Made by a program: the position numbers and the translations under genes
Assembly (NCBI GenBank): GCA_963825425.1
Contig: CAWGTF010000011.1
Span: forward strand, 248,001-312,000
Reading direction: 5' to 3'
Origin: PALSA-607 sp963825425
GTDB lineage: Bacteria > Actinomycetota > Actinomycetes > Acidothermales > Acidothermaceae
DNA length: 64,000 nt
Notes under the pieces: generated by a model
Database searches by the model: none
What the model was told of the DNA's origin: nothing
Seen by the model: only the letters and a program-made list of their open reading frames with translations
Shown: positions 50,608 to 59,795 of the stretch, piece by piece
How positions within the stretch are numbered: position 1 is the first letter of the stretch
Layout: every line of letters starts with the position of its first letter

Positions 50608-51548
50608 CTACGGTCGGGAGGCGGAAGCGGCCGCGGGCTAGTGGCTCGACCAGGCCGTCAGCCACCAGGCCGTCGAGGGCACGATCCAGTTGGACGGCGT
50701 CGGTCCAGGCTGCGCGTAGCTGGCGGCGCGGCGCCGGCCCCGGGTTGCGCCCGCAACACCGCCAGCACCGCGCCGCGCGCCTGCCGGTCGGTGCCTTCGT
50801 AGCCTTGCGTCGCGGCGCGCAGGTAAGGCGGACGGCGGGTAGCCGGCCCGGCGCCATGCGCAGCGATCGGCGATCGGGCACCGATCGCACTGCGGCGCGC
50901 GAGCGCGGCAGATCAAGGCGCCGAGTTCCATCAACGCGACGCTGAACGTCGCCGCCCGCTCACCGTCGTCCGGTAAGAGTTCTGCTGCGACGACGACGCT
51001 CCGCGACCGTCGGTGCGGCCGACGGCACTGCGATCCCGGATACCGCCCGGGCGAGCACCCGGCGCACGTTCGTGTCGAGGACGACGTGGCGTTGCCGGTA
51101 GGCGAACGCGGCGACGGCGGCCGCGGTGTAGTCACCGATCCCGGGCAGGGCGCAGCAGCTGTGCGTAGTCGGCGGGCACCTGCCCACCGTGGCGCGCGAC
51201 GATGGTCGTTGCCGCCGCGTGCAGGCGCAACGCCCGCCGCGGGTAGCCAAGCCGGTCCCACGCGCGGACGGCGTCACCGGGCGTGGCTGCCGCGAGCGCG
51301 GCCGGCGTCGGCCACCGGGCGATCCACTGCTCGTAGGCAGGCAATACCCGGGTCACCGGGGTCTGCTGCAGCATCGTCTCGCTGACCAGCACCGCCCACG
51401 GGCTCGCCGCCGGGTCGCGCCACGGAAGCTGCCGGGCAGCCTGGCCGTACCAGGCGAGGAGCTCGCTGACGATCGGCGGCTCGAGGGCCCCACACTCGGC
51501 GTTGGCACGCTCGTTGGCGCGCTCAGGTTGTCTTAAGAAAGTCGCCAC
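50608..51548 (-). CDS. mutY: A/G-specific adenine DNA glycosylase (three frame breaks)
   Basis: Removes adenine mispaired with 8-oxoguanine. LVSETMLQQTPVTRV, the helix-hairpin-helix LPGIGDYTAAAVAAFA and the catalytic Asp in LDTNVRRVLAR are present. The [4Fe-4S] cysteines follow C-x6-C-x2-C-x5-C in CRARAPQCDRCPIADRC. Frame changes fall near 51150, 51000 and 50750, and probably near the end. The start is uncertain: GTG 51548 gives an extra 25 residues and an internal GTG before VSELLAWYGQ is an alternative. The stop is inferred at 50608-50610, convergent with clpC. Confidence 0.87.
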
Positions 51549-51617
51549 ATCAGACGACAGGTTAAGGAGTCATTGGGGAGGAGCCCACGCCGGGCTTCCG
51601 GACCGAGGAGCGCTTAG

Positions 51618-52769
51618 GTGTCGGTTGCGCGTGAGGCGCCAACCCCGGCCAGCGCCAGTGCCGTCTCGGCGTCGCAGCCGGACGCCCAGGAGCAGTCGGC
51701 CGTGACGGTCGTGCTGGTCGAGGACTCAGTGATCGAGCGGCGCTTCCTTCGGGCGGCCATCACGGCCGACCCGGGCCTGCGCGTGGTCGGCGAGGCGCGG
51801 ACCGGACGCGACGCCATCGCGTTGATCGAGCGGCTACGGCCGTCGGCTGTGGTCCTCGACCTCGAGTTACCCGGTACCGCCGCAATCGAGATCATCGAAC
51901 GGATCATGGCGAGCGTCCCGACGCCCATCCTGGTGTGCTCAACCGAAGGCGACGCCGCGCGAGCCGCCGCAGCGCTGGCCGCCGGCGCTATCGACGTCGT
52001 GGCCAGACCGACCGCGCGAGACGCCGACCGGGCGTCGTACGCAGCGGCGCTGCGCCGTGGCGTGCGAGTCGCGTCGAGAGTGCGCGTCATCACCCACCCG
52101 CGAGGACGCCTGAAGGCCAGGGGCGATGCGCAGTCCGCGGCCGGGGCGTCGGCCGCCTTGTCGGCGCGAGCTCGAGCAGAAGACACCGTCGACTTGGTGG
52201 CGATCGGTGCATCGACCGGTGGACCGCAAGCCCTGGCGCACCTGCTCGGCGCCTTACCCAGCGACTTCACGCCGGCCGTCGTTGTCGTGCAGCACATGGC
52301 GGACGGATTCATCGAGGGTCTTGCGACCTGGCTCGACGGACTGTGCGCATTGCCCGTCGGAGTCGCGACGTCGGGTGTTCGCCTGCACCCAGGCACCGTC
52401 ACCATCGCGCCGAGCGCGCGCAACCTCGTCGTCAACGATCATCTGCGCGTCAGCATCGAGCAACCGCCGCCGACCCAGTTCAACGTGCCGGGCGTCGACG
52501 CAACGTTCGAGAGCGTGGCTCGCAGCGTCGGCCCGCGGGCGATCGGGGTCCTGCTCACCGGCATGGGTCGCGACGGCGCCGTGGGGCTCAAGGCGATGCG
52601 CGACGCCGGTGCGATCACGATCGGACAGGACGAAGAATCGAGCGCAGTGTGGGGCATGCCGGCCGCGGCCGCCGCGTGCGGTGCAGTGCAACGCCAGCTG
52701 CCACTCACCGAGATCGCTGGTGCGCTTGTCGCGATCCTGACCGGTGACTCGTTCGGTGGTGAGCGATGA
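51618..52769 (+). CDS. cheB: Chemoreceptor methylesterase/deamidase CheB
   Basis: 383 residues, intact. A receiver domain (VVLVEDSVIERR acidic pocket, phospho-acceptor Asp in VVLDLELPG, about residue 79) is followed by the CheB catalytic domain with Ser in IGASTGGPQAL, His in VVQHM and Asp in GMGRDG. Removes methyl groups from chemoreceptors when phosphorylated. GTG 51618 has GAGGAG upstream. ATGA overlap with cheR. No cheA or cheY lies in the window. Confidence 0.92.
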   Translation: MSVAREAPTPASASAVSASQPDAQEQSAVTVVLVEDSVIERRFLRAAITADPGLRVVGEARTGRDAIALIERLRPSAVVLDLELPGTAAIEIIERIMASVPTPILVCSTEGDAARAAAALAAGAIDVVARPTARDADRASYAAALRRGVRVASRVRVITHPRGRLKARGDAQSAAGASAALSARARAEDTVDLVAIGASTGGPQALAHLLGALPSDFTPAVVVVQHMADGFIEGLATWLDGLCALPVGVATSGVRLHPGTVTIAPSARNLVVNDHLRVSIEQPPPTQFNVPGVDATFESVARSVGPRAIGVLLTGMGRDGAVGLKAMRDAGAITIGQDEESSAVWGMPAAAAACGAVQRQLPLTEIAGALVAILTGDSFGGER

Positions 52770-54229
52770 GGTTCGCGCTGACCGACGAGGAGTTCGACAC
52801 CCTGCGCAAGGTTCTCGAGAAGAGCGCCGGCCTGGTCCATGACGAGAGTCGCCGTGACTCCCTGACCTTCGCGGTCGCGGGCCGGATGGAGGCGATTGGG
52901 GCCAGTTCGCCGGCCGAGTATCTCGCGATGCTCAGCGGTCCCGGTGGTGCGCCAGAGCGCCAGCAGCTCATCGATGTCGTGACGATTCAGGAGACGCACT
53001 TCTTCCGGAATCCGCCGCAGATCCGCGCGCTTCGCCAGCACGTCCTGCCCGAGTTGATCCGCCGGTCGACGAGCCTGAACCGCCCACTGACGATCTGGAG
53101 TGCCGGCTGCTCGACGGGTGAAGAGCCCTACAGCCTGGCCATGCTGGTCCGCGAGTTGATGCCGATGGCTACCCGTGAGCACGTCAGGATTGTCGGGTCA
53201 GACGTCTCGGCGACCGCGCTCGCTTTCGCGGACGCCGGCCGCTACGGCGCTCGAGCCGTGCAGATGGCAGATCCGATCGATCTGCGCCGTTGGTTCGACG
53301 TTGATCACGGGTCGTACTCAGTGAAGGACGACGTGCGTGAGCTCGTCGATCTCCAGTTGCACAACCTCATCACCGAAGCCCCACCTTTTGACAGCGGTGA
53401 GGTCGACCTGCTGCTGTGCCGCAACGTCACGATCTACTTCAACCGGACGACGACGAAAGCGCTGATGTCGCGGTTCCACACCGCTCTTGGCGACGGCGGC
53501 TACTTGTTCCTCGGTCACTCGGAGACGCTGTGGCAGATGAGCGAGGCGTTCACGTTGGTTCCGCTCGGCGATGCGTTCGTGTATCGCAGGGACGACGGCC
53601 CGCAAGGCCGGGTCACGCTGCCTGACCGCCGTACAGAGGCGGGTGATGCGCCGATCCTGCTCCCGGAGCGACGCGGTCGGACCGAGCGTCGACGCGATCT
53701 TCCGGAGCCGAAGTCGGTGCCGCCGCAACGCATACCCCGGCAGTCCGCGCCGGCGTCCGCCCCGTGCAACCAGGGCCTAGTGCGCAACAGCTGGTGGCCA
53801 CCGCTCGCGAGGCACTGGCAGGTGGGCGCTATGCCGACGCCGTAGCCGCCGCCGGTCGCGCAGCCAAGGCCGACCCGATGCTGGTCGAGCCGCACCTGAT
53901 CGGCGGTGAGGCATTGGTCAATCTGGGTCGCGACGCCGATGCGATCAGGGAGCTGCGACAGGCCGTCTATCTGCAGCCCGATTCGGCGTCGGCCCTCTTG
54001 CTACTCGCCGGCGCGCTCGACCGGCAAGGCGAACCAGCCGCGGCGGGCCGGGCGTACCGCAGCGCTGCGGCAACCGTCGGAGATTTGCCGCCGGAAGAGG
54101 TGTCCGCGTTCTTCGGCGGACGCAGTGCCGCTGAGCTGGTGGCCCTGTGCCTGCGGCTCGCAACCCAAGCCGAACGGACCGCAAGGGCCAGCGAAATCCG
54201 CCAGGTTCAGGACACGGGAGACACCATGA
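52766..54229 (+). CDS. cheR: Chemoreceptor methyltransferase CheR with C-terminal TPR domain (frame broken near 53750)
   Basis: An S-adenosylmethionine-dependent glutamate methyltransferase: TIQETHFFRNPPQ, the SAM loop IWSAGCSTGEEPYSLAML and LLLCRNVTIYFN are the CheR signatures. After a -1 frame change near 53750 the chain continues into tetratricopeptide repeats (ALAGGRYADAVAAAGRAAKADP, then LVNLGRDADAIRELRQAVYLQP), a known CheR-TPR architecture. The end is uncertain. The TPR frame runs into CheW without a stop, but an ATGA at 54226-54229 would end cheR if one more indel is assumed. Confidence 0.82.
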
Positions 54230-54647
54230 TCGGTTTCGTCACGTTCCGGCTCGGCGACCGGCAGTTCGCCTGCAGGCTCGACGAGGTTCGCGAGGTGGTC
54301 CGCCTCGAAGGGCTCGATGTCCTGCCTGGCATGACGCCCCCGATCAGCGGGCTGCTGGAGTTGCGTGGCACGCCGCTCCCGGTCGTTGATCTGCGAGTGG
54401 GCGACGTCAGAGCCGGGCCGCTCGAGGTGACGTGTTGGTCACGGCGTCTGGTATCGACGCGGTTGGTGCGATCGTGGATCAGGTCAACGCCGTTCACGAC
54501 GAGGACGAACTGGTCTCGTCGGGCGAGCGACCGTCGGGGTTGCCGGACTACGTCATCGACGTGCTCCGCCACACGGGGGTGAGCACCGGACGTGCCGGGC
54601 CGGTGCTGCTGGTCGACCTGCAGGCGCTGCTGACGGTCACGGTCTGA
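54226..54647 (+). CDS. cheW: Chemotaxis coupling protein CheW (frame broken near 54430)
   Basis: About 140 residues. FVTFRLGDRQFACRLDEVREVVRL, GLLELRGTPLPVVDLR and the C-terminal VGAIVDQV are typical of the SH3-like CheW fold that links receptors to CheA. The frame changes near 54430. The ATG at 54226 is in the same frame as the preceding TPR domain, so a CheR-TPR-CheW fusion is possible, though a hidden stop is more likely. It ends 31 bp before the disA stop, with two tandem hairpins at the junction. Confidence 0.78.
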
Positions 54648-54687
54648 GCGATCAGACGTATGGTCCCGGTCTGAGCGATCAGACGTA
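54640..54687. repeat. Two 21-bp direct repeats, each a hairpin, between cheW and disA
   Basis: The 21-bp copies at 54640-54660 and 54667-54687 are identical. Each holds GTCTGA-GCGA-TCAGAC, a 6-bp stem. The first copy contains the cheW stop codon and the second the disA stop codon. They probably act as a bidirectional terminator that arose by duplication. Confidence 0.65.
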
Positions 54688-55779
54688 GCGCTCGAGGATC
54701 GACGACTCCGCTAACCGCGACAGACCCTCACGCACGCTGCGCGCCCGGTTCTCGCCCACTCCCTCGACCGCTTGCAGATCGTCGATGCCCGCAGCTAGCA
54801 GCTTCTGCAAGCCACCGAAGTGCTCAACGAGGCGATCGACAACCAGGTTCGGCAGCCGCGGAACCTTGGCAAGCAGCCGATAGCCGCGCGGGCTCACCGG
54901 CGCGTCAAGTGCGTCGGCTCCGGCTGCGTAGCCCATCACTCGGGCGATCGTGCTGAGGTCGAGCAGCTCCGACGCAGACAGCGTGTCGAAGTCACGCAGT
55001 ACGTCGTCGGGCGTGCGCGACTTCTTGCTGGTTGTCGAGGGAAGGTAGTCGCGCACGACGAGTTCACGCTCGGGCTCGACGCCGGCAAGTAGCTCGTCGA
55101 GTTGCAGGCTGAGCAACCGGCCGTCGGTGCCGAGTTCGACGACGTAGCCCTCGATCTCACTCGCAATCCGGCGAACCATCTCGAGGCGCTGCGCGACCGC
55201 GGCCGCATCGCGGACCGTGACGAGGTCCTCGATTTCCAGCGCCGACAGGGTTCCGCTCACTTCGTCGAGCCGCAGCTTGTAGCGCTCGAGGGTGGCAAGC
55301 GCCTGGTTCGCCCGCGACAGGATCGCACCGGAATCGTCGAGGACGTAACGCTTGCCCCCGACGTAGAGCGCGATGATGCGCATCGACTGGCTGACGGAGA
55401 TCACCGGATAACCCGTTTGCTTCGCGGTGCGTTCGGCGCTGCGGTGCCGGGTGCCGGACTCGCTCGTCGGGATCGACGGATCCGGCTGCAGGTGCACGTT
55501 GGCTTTGAGGATCCGGGTGCCGGTGGTGTCGAGCACGATCGCGCCGTCCATCTTGCAGATCTCGCGCATCAGGGGCGCTGATGTCTCGATGTCGAGATTG
55601 AAGCCGCCCGTGCACAGTGACTCGACGGTCTTGTCGTAACCGAGAACGATGAGGCCGCCGGTGTTGCCGCGCAGGATACGTTCGAGCGCATCGCGAAGGT
55701 CCGTACCAGGCGCGATCGTTGCGAGAGTCGCCCGCAATTTCTCGTCGACGGTCCGGTCGAACCGATCGTTGGCTGCCAC
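54679..55779 (-). CDS. disA: Diadenylate cyclase DisA (DNA-integrity scanning protein)
   Basis: Makes cyclic di-AMP from two ATP and scans DNA for branched structures. 366 residues, intact. The DAC domain carries DGA (KMDGAIVLD) and RHR (GTRHRSAERTA). A helical spine follows, then a C-terminal helix-hairpin-helix domain (LQAVEGVGENRARSVREGL). GTG 55779 is chosen because AGGGGAG precedes it; the frame runs further upstream without support. It lies 23 bp downstream of radA on the same strand, the usual radA-disA pair. Confidence 0.95.
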   Translation of the reverse strand: MAANDRFDRTVDEKLRATLATIAPGTDLRDALERILRGNTGGLIVLGYDKTVESLCTGGFNLDIETSAPLMREICKMDGAIVLDTTGTRILKANVHLQPDPSIPTSESGTRHRSAERTAKQTGYPVISVSQSMRIIALYVGGKRYVLDDSGAILSRANQALATLERYKLRLDEVSGTLSALEIEDLVTVRDAAAVAQRLEMVRRIASEIEGYVVELGTDGRLLSLQLDELLAGVEPERELVVRDYLPSTTSKKSRTPDDVLRDFDTLSASELLDLSTIARVMGYAAGADALDAPVSPRGYRLLAKVPRLPNLVVDRLVEHFGGLQKLLAAGIDDLQAVEGVGENRARSVREGLSRLAESSILERYV

Positions 55780-55802
55780 CGGGCTCCCCTGTTTGTACGC
55801 CG

Positions 55803-57212
55803 TTACGGCGATTCTAGCCGTTGGCTCACGAGCGCGTACTCGATCGCTTGTGCGAGGTCGCAAACCTCAATCGAACGGACGCCGGGTGGTAGCGGTCCTG
55901 AGTCCGGTGGCACCAGTGCGAGCGTGAACCCGAGCCGGGCTGCTTCGGTGAGCCGGCGGCCGACTCCCTCGACGCGACGCACCTCGCCGGCCAGGCCGAC
56001 CTCACCGACGGCGACGAGGCCCGGTAGCAGGGTCTTGTCTTTCGCGGCGCTCACGACGGCGAGCGCGACAGCCAGGTCGCTGGCCGGCTCGGTCAGTTTC
56101 ACGCCGCCGACAGTGGCGGTGAAGACGTCCGAGCCGGCCAGCATGATCTTTGCTCGCCGCTCGGTTACCGCCAGCACCATGGACACCCGTGCGGCGTCGA
56201 GACCCGACGTGGTGCGCCGCGGTATCGACAGGTTCGACTGCGCCACCAACGCTTGCACTTCAGCGACCAGCGGGCGACGGCCCTCCAACGCGACGGTGAC
56301 GCAGGTGCCTGACACCGGAGCGCTGCGCCGCGACAGGAAAAGGCCGCTGGGATCCGCCAGCCCGACGATGCCCTCTTCGGTCAGGTCGAAGCAACCCACC
56401 TCGTCGCACGCGCCGTAGCGGTTCTTCATCGCCCGAACCAACCGGAGACGTGAATGGCGTTCGCCCTCGAACTGCAGCACGACGTCGACGAGATGTTCGA
56501 GCACGCGCGGGCCGGCGATCGACCCGTCTTTGGTGACGTGGCCGACCAGAACCGTCGCGATGCCGCGCTCCTTGGCGACGGCGATCAGGGCCGCCGCGAC
56601 CTGGCGTACCTGCGTCACTCCACCTGCCGAACCATCGACGTCCGCGATGGCCATGGTTTGCACCGAGTCGACGATCAGCAGGCTCGGGTTGACGTCGTCG
56701 AGGTGCTTGAGGACTGCGCCGACGTCCGTTTCGGCGGCCAGGAAGAGGTCTGGCGACAGTGCTTTGATGCGACCCGCGCGCAGCCGCACCTGTGCGGTCG
56801 ACTCCTCGCCCGTGATGTAGAGCGTGCGGGTGCCGGGCGCCGCGAACTTGGACGCAACGTCGAGCACCAGAGTCGACTTGCCCACGCCCGGCTCACCCGC
56901 CAACAGCACGACGACGCCGGGAACCAGACCACCGCCCAGCACCCGGTCAAGCTCGTCGACGCCGGTCGGCACGCTGCGGGCAGATTCGGCATCGATCTCA
57001 CCGATCGGACGCGCAGCGGCGGTGACTGAGGTTGCCGCCACGCTGCGAAGCCGAAGCAGGCCCGGTTGCTCGATAGTGCCCCAGGCCTGGCACTCACCGC
57101 AGCGGCCGACCCACTTCAACGACTCCCAACCGCACTCACCGCAGCGGAAGGCCTGCTTGGAAGGTCGGGCATTGCCGGGTCTACTGCTGCCGGGCGTGCT
57201 GCTCTTGGGCAT
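55803..57212 (-). CDS. radA: DNA repair ATPase RadA
   Basis: 469 residues, intact. A zinc finger CGECGWESLKWVGRCGEC (residues about 24-41), a RecA-like ATPase with Walker A GEPGVGKST, the RadA signature KNRYG and a C-terminal Lon-like domain. It promotes branch migration in recombination and in several species restrains DisA. ATG 57212 has TAGCCT 6 nt upstream. It forms an operon with disA. Confidence 0.95.
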   Translation of the reverse strand: MPKSSTPGSSRPGNARPSKQAFRCGECGWESLKWVGRCGECQAWGTIEQPGLLRLRSVAATSVTAAARPIGEIDAESARSVPTGVDELDRVLGGGLVPGVVVLLAGEPGVGKSTLVLDVASKFAAPGTRTLYITGEESTAQVRLRAGRIKALSPDLFLAAETDVGAVLKHLDDVNPSLLIVDSVQTMAIADVDGSAGGVTQVRQVAAALIAVAKERGIATVLVGHVTKDGSIAGPRVLEHLVDVVLQFEGERHSRLRLVRAMKNRYGACDEVGCFDLTEEGIVGLADPSGLFLSRRSAPVSGTCVTVALEGRRPLVAEVQALVAQSNLSIPRRTTSGLDAARVSMVLAVTERRAKIMLAGSDVFTATVGGVKLTEPASDLAVALAVVSAAKDKTLLPGLVAVGEVGLAGEVRRVEGVGRRLTEAARLGFTLALVPPDSGPLPPGVRSIEVCDLAQAIEYALVSQRLESP

Positions 57213-57218
57213 GCCAGC

Positions 57219-57224
57219 AGGCTA
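57219..57224 (-). promoter_or_regulatory. Leaderless-type -10 box (TAGCCT) for radA
   Basis: On the minus strand it ends 6 nt before the radA ATG, with no ribosome-binding site. Confidence 0.55.
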
Positions 57225-57268
57225 GTGCCGCGTCACGACATTCCGGGTCGCAGCGCAGCGACCTGTGG

Positions 57269-58129
57269 CTACTGCTGCGTGGGATCAGCCGCGTGTGGTG
57301 CGACGGGCGTCTTCGAGGCGATTCGCCGTTCGCAGTGCGCGACCAGCTGTGCGTAGCCCTGAGCACCCATCAACTCGGTCAACTCAGGACCGTAGGAGAC
57401 GTAGACCCGATCACGCGCGCCGTGCGCTTCGGGGGAGCTGGTGCACCACCACGTGAGGTCGTGCCCGCCCGACCCCCAGCCCCTTCTGTCGTATTCACCG
57501 ATCGTGACGATCAGCACCTTGGTGTCGTCAGGTCGATCGACCCATTCGAAGGTGCGGCGGATCGGTAGTTGCCAGCACACATCGGGTTTGGTCTCCAGCG
57601 GGTGCCGGTCGATCGTCAATGCGAGGCTGTGCAACGAGCACCCTGAGCCGCCCTCGAAACCCGGACGGTTCAAGAAGATGCAGGCACCGTCGACCCTGCG
57701 GGTGCGGCGCTTTCCGTCCTCGAGTTCGGTGAAGCCCTTCTGGCCCTTCTTGTAGTACTGCCAGGTCTCCGGCGTGAGTTGCTCGGCGAACTTGCGGACC
57801 CGCTTCTCATCAGCCCGACCGGAGTAGAACGCGCCGTGGCTGCAGCAGCCGTCCGCAGAACGACCTGGCACGATGCCGTGGCACCCGTTGCCGAAGATGC
57901 ATCCCCAACTCGAGGTGAGCCAGGTCAGGTCGCAGCGAAAGATCTGCTCGGCGTCGGCGGGATCGACGAACTCGACCCATTCGCGCGCGAAGTCGAGACC
58001 CGTCTCCGGAACCGGTGTGCGCTCGCCGGCGGCCGCGCCACCTTGAGTGGGGATCGTCGGGTGGGCGGGCTCGGCTCGACCCGATGGCGACGACTTCGAC
58101 GGTGCGCGCTGCGATGGCTTGCTTGGCAT
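57269..58129 (-). CDS. Cys-rich conserved hypothetical protein
   Basis: 286 residues, intact, family not recognised with confidence. The N-terminal 45 residues are basic and Pro/Ser-rich. The core has clustered cysteines in FRCDLTWLTSSWGCIFGNGC, GRSADGCCSHGAFYS, DGACIFLN and GGSGCSLHSLA, then KPDVCWQLP and LTWWCTS. This pattern suggests a metal-binding or Fe-S site. No signal peptide or membrane segment. ATG 58129 has a TAGTCT leaderless box, better than the TTG six bases upstream. It sits just upstream of radA-disA on the same strand. Confidence 0.65.
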   Translation of the reverse strand: MPSKPSQRAPSKSSPSGRAEPAHPTIPTQGGAAAGERTPVPETGLDFAREWVEFVDPADAEQIFRCDLTWLTSSWGCIFGNGCHGIVPGRSADGCCSHGAFYSGRADEKRVRKFAEQLTPETWQYYKKGQKGFTELEDGKRRTRRVDGACIFLNRPGFEGGSGCSLHSLALTIDRHPLETKPDVCWQLPIRRTFEWVDRPDDTKVLIVTIGEYDRRGWGSGGHDLTWWCTSSPEAHGARDRVYVSYGPELTELMGAQGYAQLVAHCERRIASKTPVAPHAADPTQQ

Positions 58130-58135
58130 GCGCAA

Positions 58136-58141
58136 AGACTA
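58136..58141 (-). promoter_or_regulatory. Leaderless-type -10 box (TAGTCT) for the Cys-rich gene
   Basis: Minus strand, 6 nt before ATG 58129. The divergent TIM-barrel gene has the same arrangement 63 bp away. Confidence 0.55.
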
Positions 58142-58203
58142 GGCCCCAAGACATCAGGGCCGGACGCCGATCCACGTTGTCGGTGTGTCGGCGTGCGTCG
58201 TCG

Positions 58204-58209
58204 TAGGCT
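58204..58209 (+). promoter_or_regulatory. Leaderless-type -10 box (TAGGCT) for the TIM-barrel gene
   Basis: It ends 6 nt before ATG 58216, with no ribosome-binding site. Confidence 0.55.
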
Positions 58210-58215
58210 CGGGGA

Positions 58216-59050
58216 ATGGGCAGCGCATCGGAACGGGCGGCGGTGGAACGGGTAAGAGCTAACCCGACGGTGGCGCTGTCGACGTCGTCCGTCTGGCCCG
58301 AATCGACTGCTGTCGCTTTCGAGGTCGCGGCCCGACTTGGCTATGACGGCGTCGAATTGATGGTCTCGGGTGATCCCGTCAGTCAAGATCTCGACACCGT
58401 GCGGCGGCTCATCGACTATCACCAGATGCCGGTCGTGTCCGTACATTCGCCTTGCCTGCTGATCAGCCAGCGGGTGTGGGGAACGGAGCCATGGGCGAAG
58501 TTGATGCGTTCGCAGATCGCCGCAGAGCGACTCGGCGCGAAGGTCGTGGTGACCCATCCGCCATTTCGTTGGCAACGTGCTTATGCCAAGGCGTTCACCA
58601 GCGGCATCCTGGCTATGCACGAGGAGACTGACATCGTGTTCGCGGTGGAGAACATGTTTCCGCAGCGCGGTCCGAGCGGGCTTGAGGTCGGTGTCTACTC
58701 GCCGTCCTGGTCGTTGCTCGATGCCGACTACCCGCACATCACGCTCGACGTCTCGCACGCGGCCGTGTCACGCGCCGATCCGCTCGTGCTGCTCGAGGGT
58801 TTCGGCGAACGGCTCGCGCACGTCCATCTGGCTGACGGCACCGGCTCGCGAAACGACGAGCACCTCGTGCCAGGTCGGGGCACCCAGCCGTGCTTGCAGC
58901 TGCTGCAGCGATTGGCAGCGCAGCGCTATGGCGGCGTGGTCGTCCTCGAGGTGAACACCAGAAGGGCCGCGTCACATGAGGAGCGAGTGGCGGACCTCGC
59001 CGAATCGCTCGCGTTCACGCGCAGCGCACTTGCTACCGACGGCTGCATGA
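58216..59050 (+). CDS. Xylose-isomerase-like TIM-barrel protein
   Basis: About 277 residues of the sugar phosphate isomerase/epimerase (AP endonuclease 2-like) fold. Putative metal ligands occur in VVSVHSPCLL, VVTHPPF, VFAVENMFP, TLDVSHAA, AHVHLADG and HLVPGRGTQP. Substrate unknown. In the present sequence it reads straight into a methyltransferase without a stop. An ATGA at 59047-59050 would end it in the neighbouring frame and start the next gene, so one missing indel is suspected. Confidence 0.75.
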
Positions 59051-59785
59051 GTCGGTCACGTTTCGACAGTGTGGCGCGGGCGTATGACGCCGGGCGCCCC
59101 GGGTATCCGGACGCCTTGTTCGATGCGATCGAGGAGATGTCGGGCAGCTTTCTCGCGGGGGCGGTGCTGGCCGATGTAGGGGCAGGCACCGGTATCTCCA
59201 CTCGCAGCCTGCTCGAGCGCGGCGCTCGAGTCGTGGCGGTCGATCACGGACCAGCGATGCTCGACACCTTGCGCAGCCGCACTCCTGGCACACCGGTCGT
59301 GCTCGCCGACGCGAACCAGCTGCCGTTCGCGAACGGATCACTCGACCTGGTGACGTTCGCCCAGTCGTGGCATTGGGTCGATCTTGGCCGCGCGCCCAGT
59401 GAGGTGCTGCGGGTCTTGCGCCCAGGTGGTGCGCTTGCCGTCTGGTGGAACATCCCTGACGAGGGTGGTGAGCAGTGGCTGGCCGAACACCGGGCGCGGT
59501 TGCGCGTCGCCGGCCAGCATGTCGTCGGTGCCTATTTCGAAGCCGCCTGGCGATCGATCCCGTCAGCGTTTGAGAACCTCGACGTCGAGACGGCACACAT
59601 CAGCTGGGATCGGACGGTGCCGATGGAAGTGATCCTCGACGAGGTGCGGTCGAAGTCCTACATCGAGGAACTCGGATCCGATGACGCCGCAGCGTTCGTC
59701 GAGCGCGAACGCGCAACTGCTGCCGGCCGGACATCTGCGCGAGCCTTTCGTGACGCAGCTCGCCGTCGTCCGCATGCCGGCCTGA
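59047..59785 (+). CDS. Class I SAM-dependent methyltransferase (frame broken near 59710)
   Basis: About 246 residues. FDSVARAYDAGRPGYPDAL is the usual start of this subfamily; the SAM-binding motif is LADVGAGTGISTRSLL, the acidic loop VVAVDHGPAML, and the motif LVTFAQSWHWVD follows. The acceptor is unknown. The frame changes near 59710 (GAACGCGCAACTG, one GC pair short), then QLLPAGHLREPFVTQLAVV gives the normal C-terminus and TGA at 59783-59785. It may be fused to the TIM barrel upstream, but a coupled gene pair is more likely. Confidence 0.78.
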
Positions 59786-59795
59786 GGGGGCGCTG

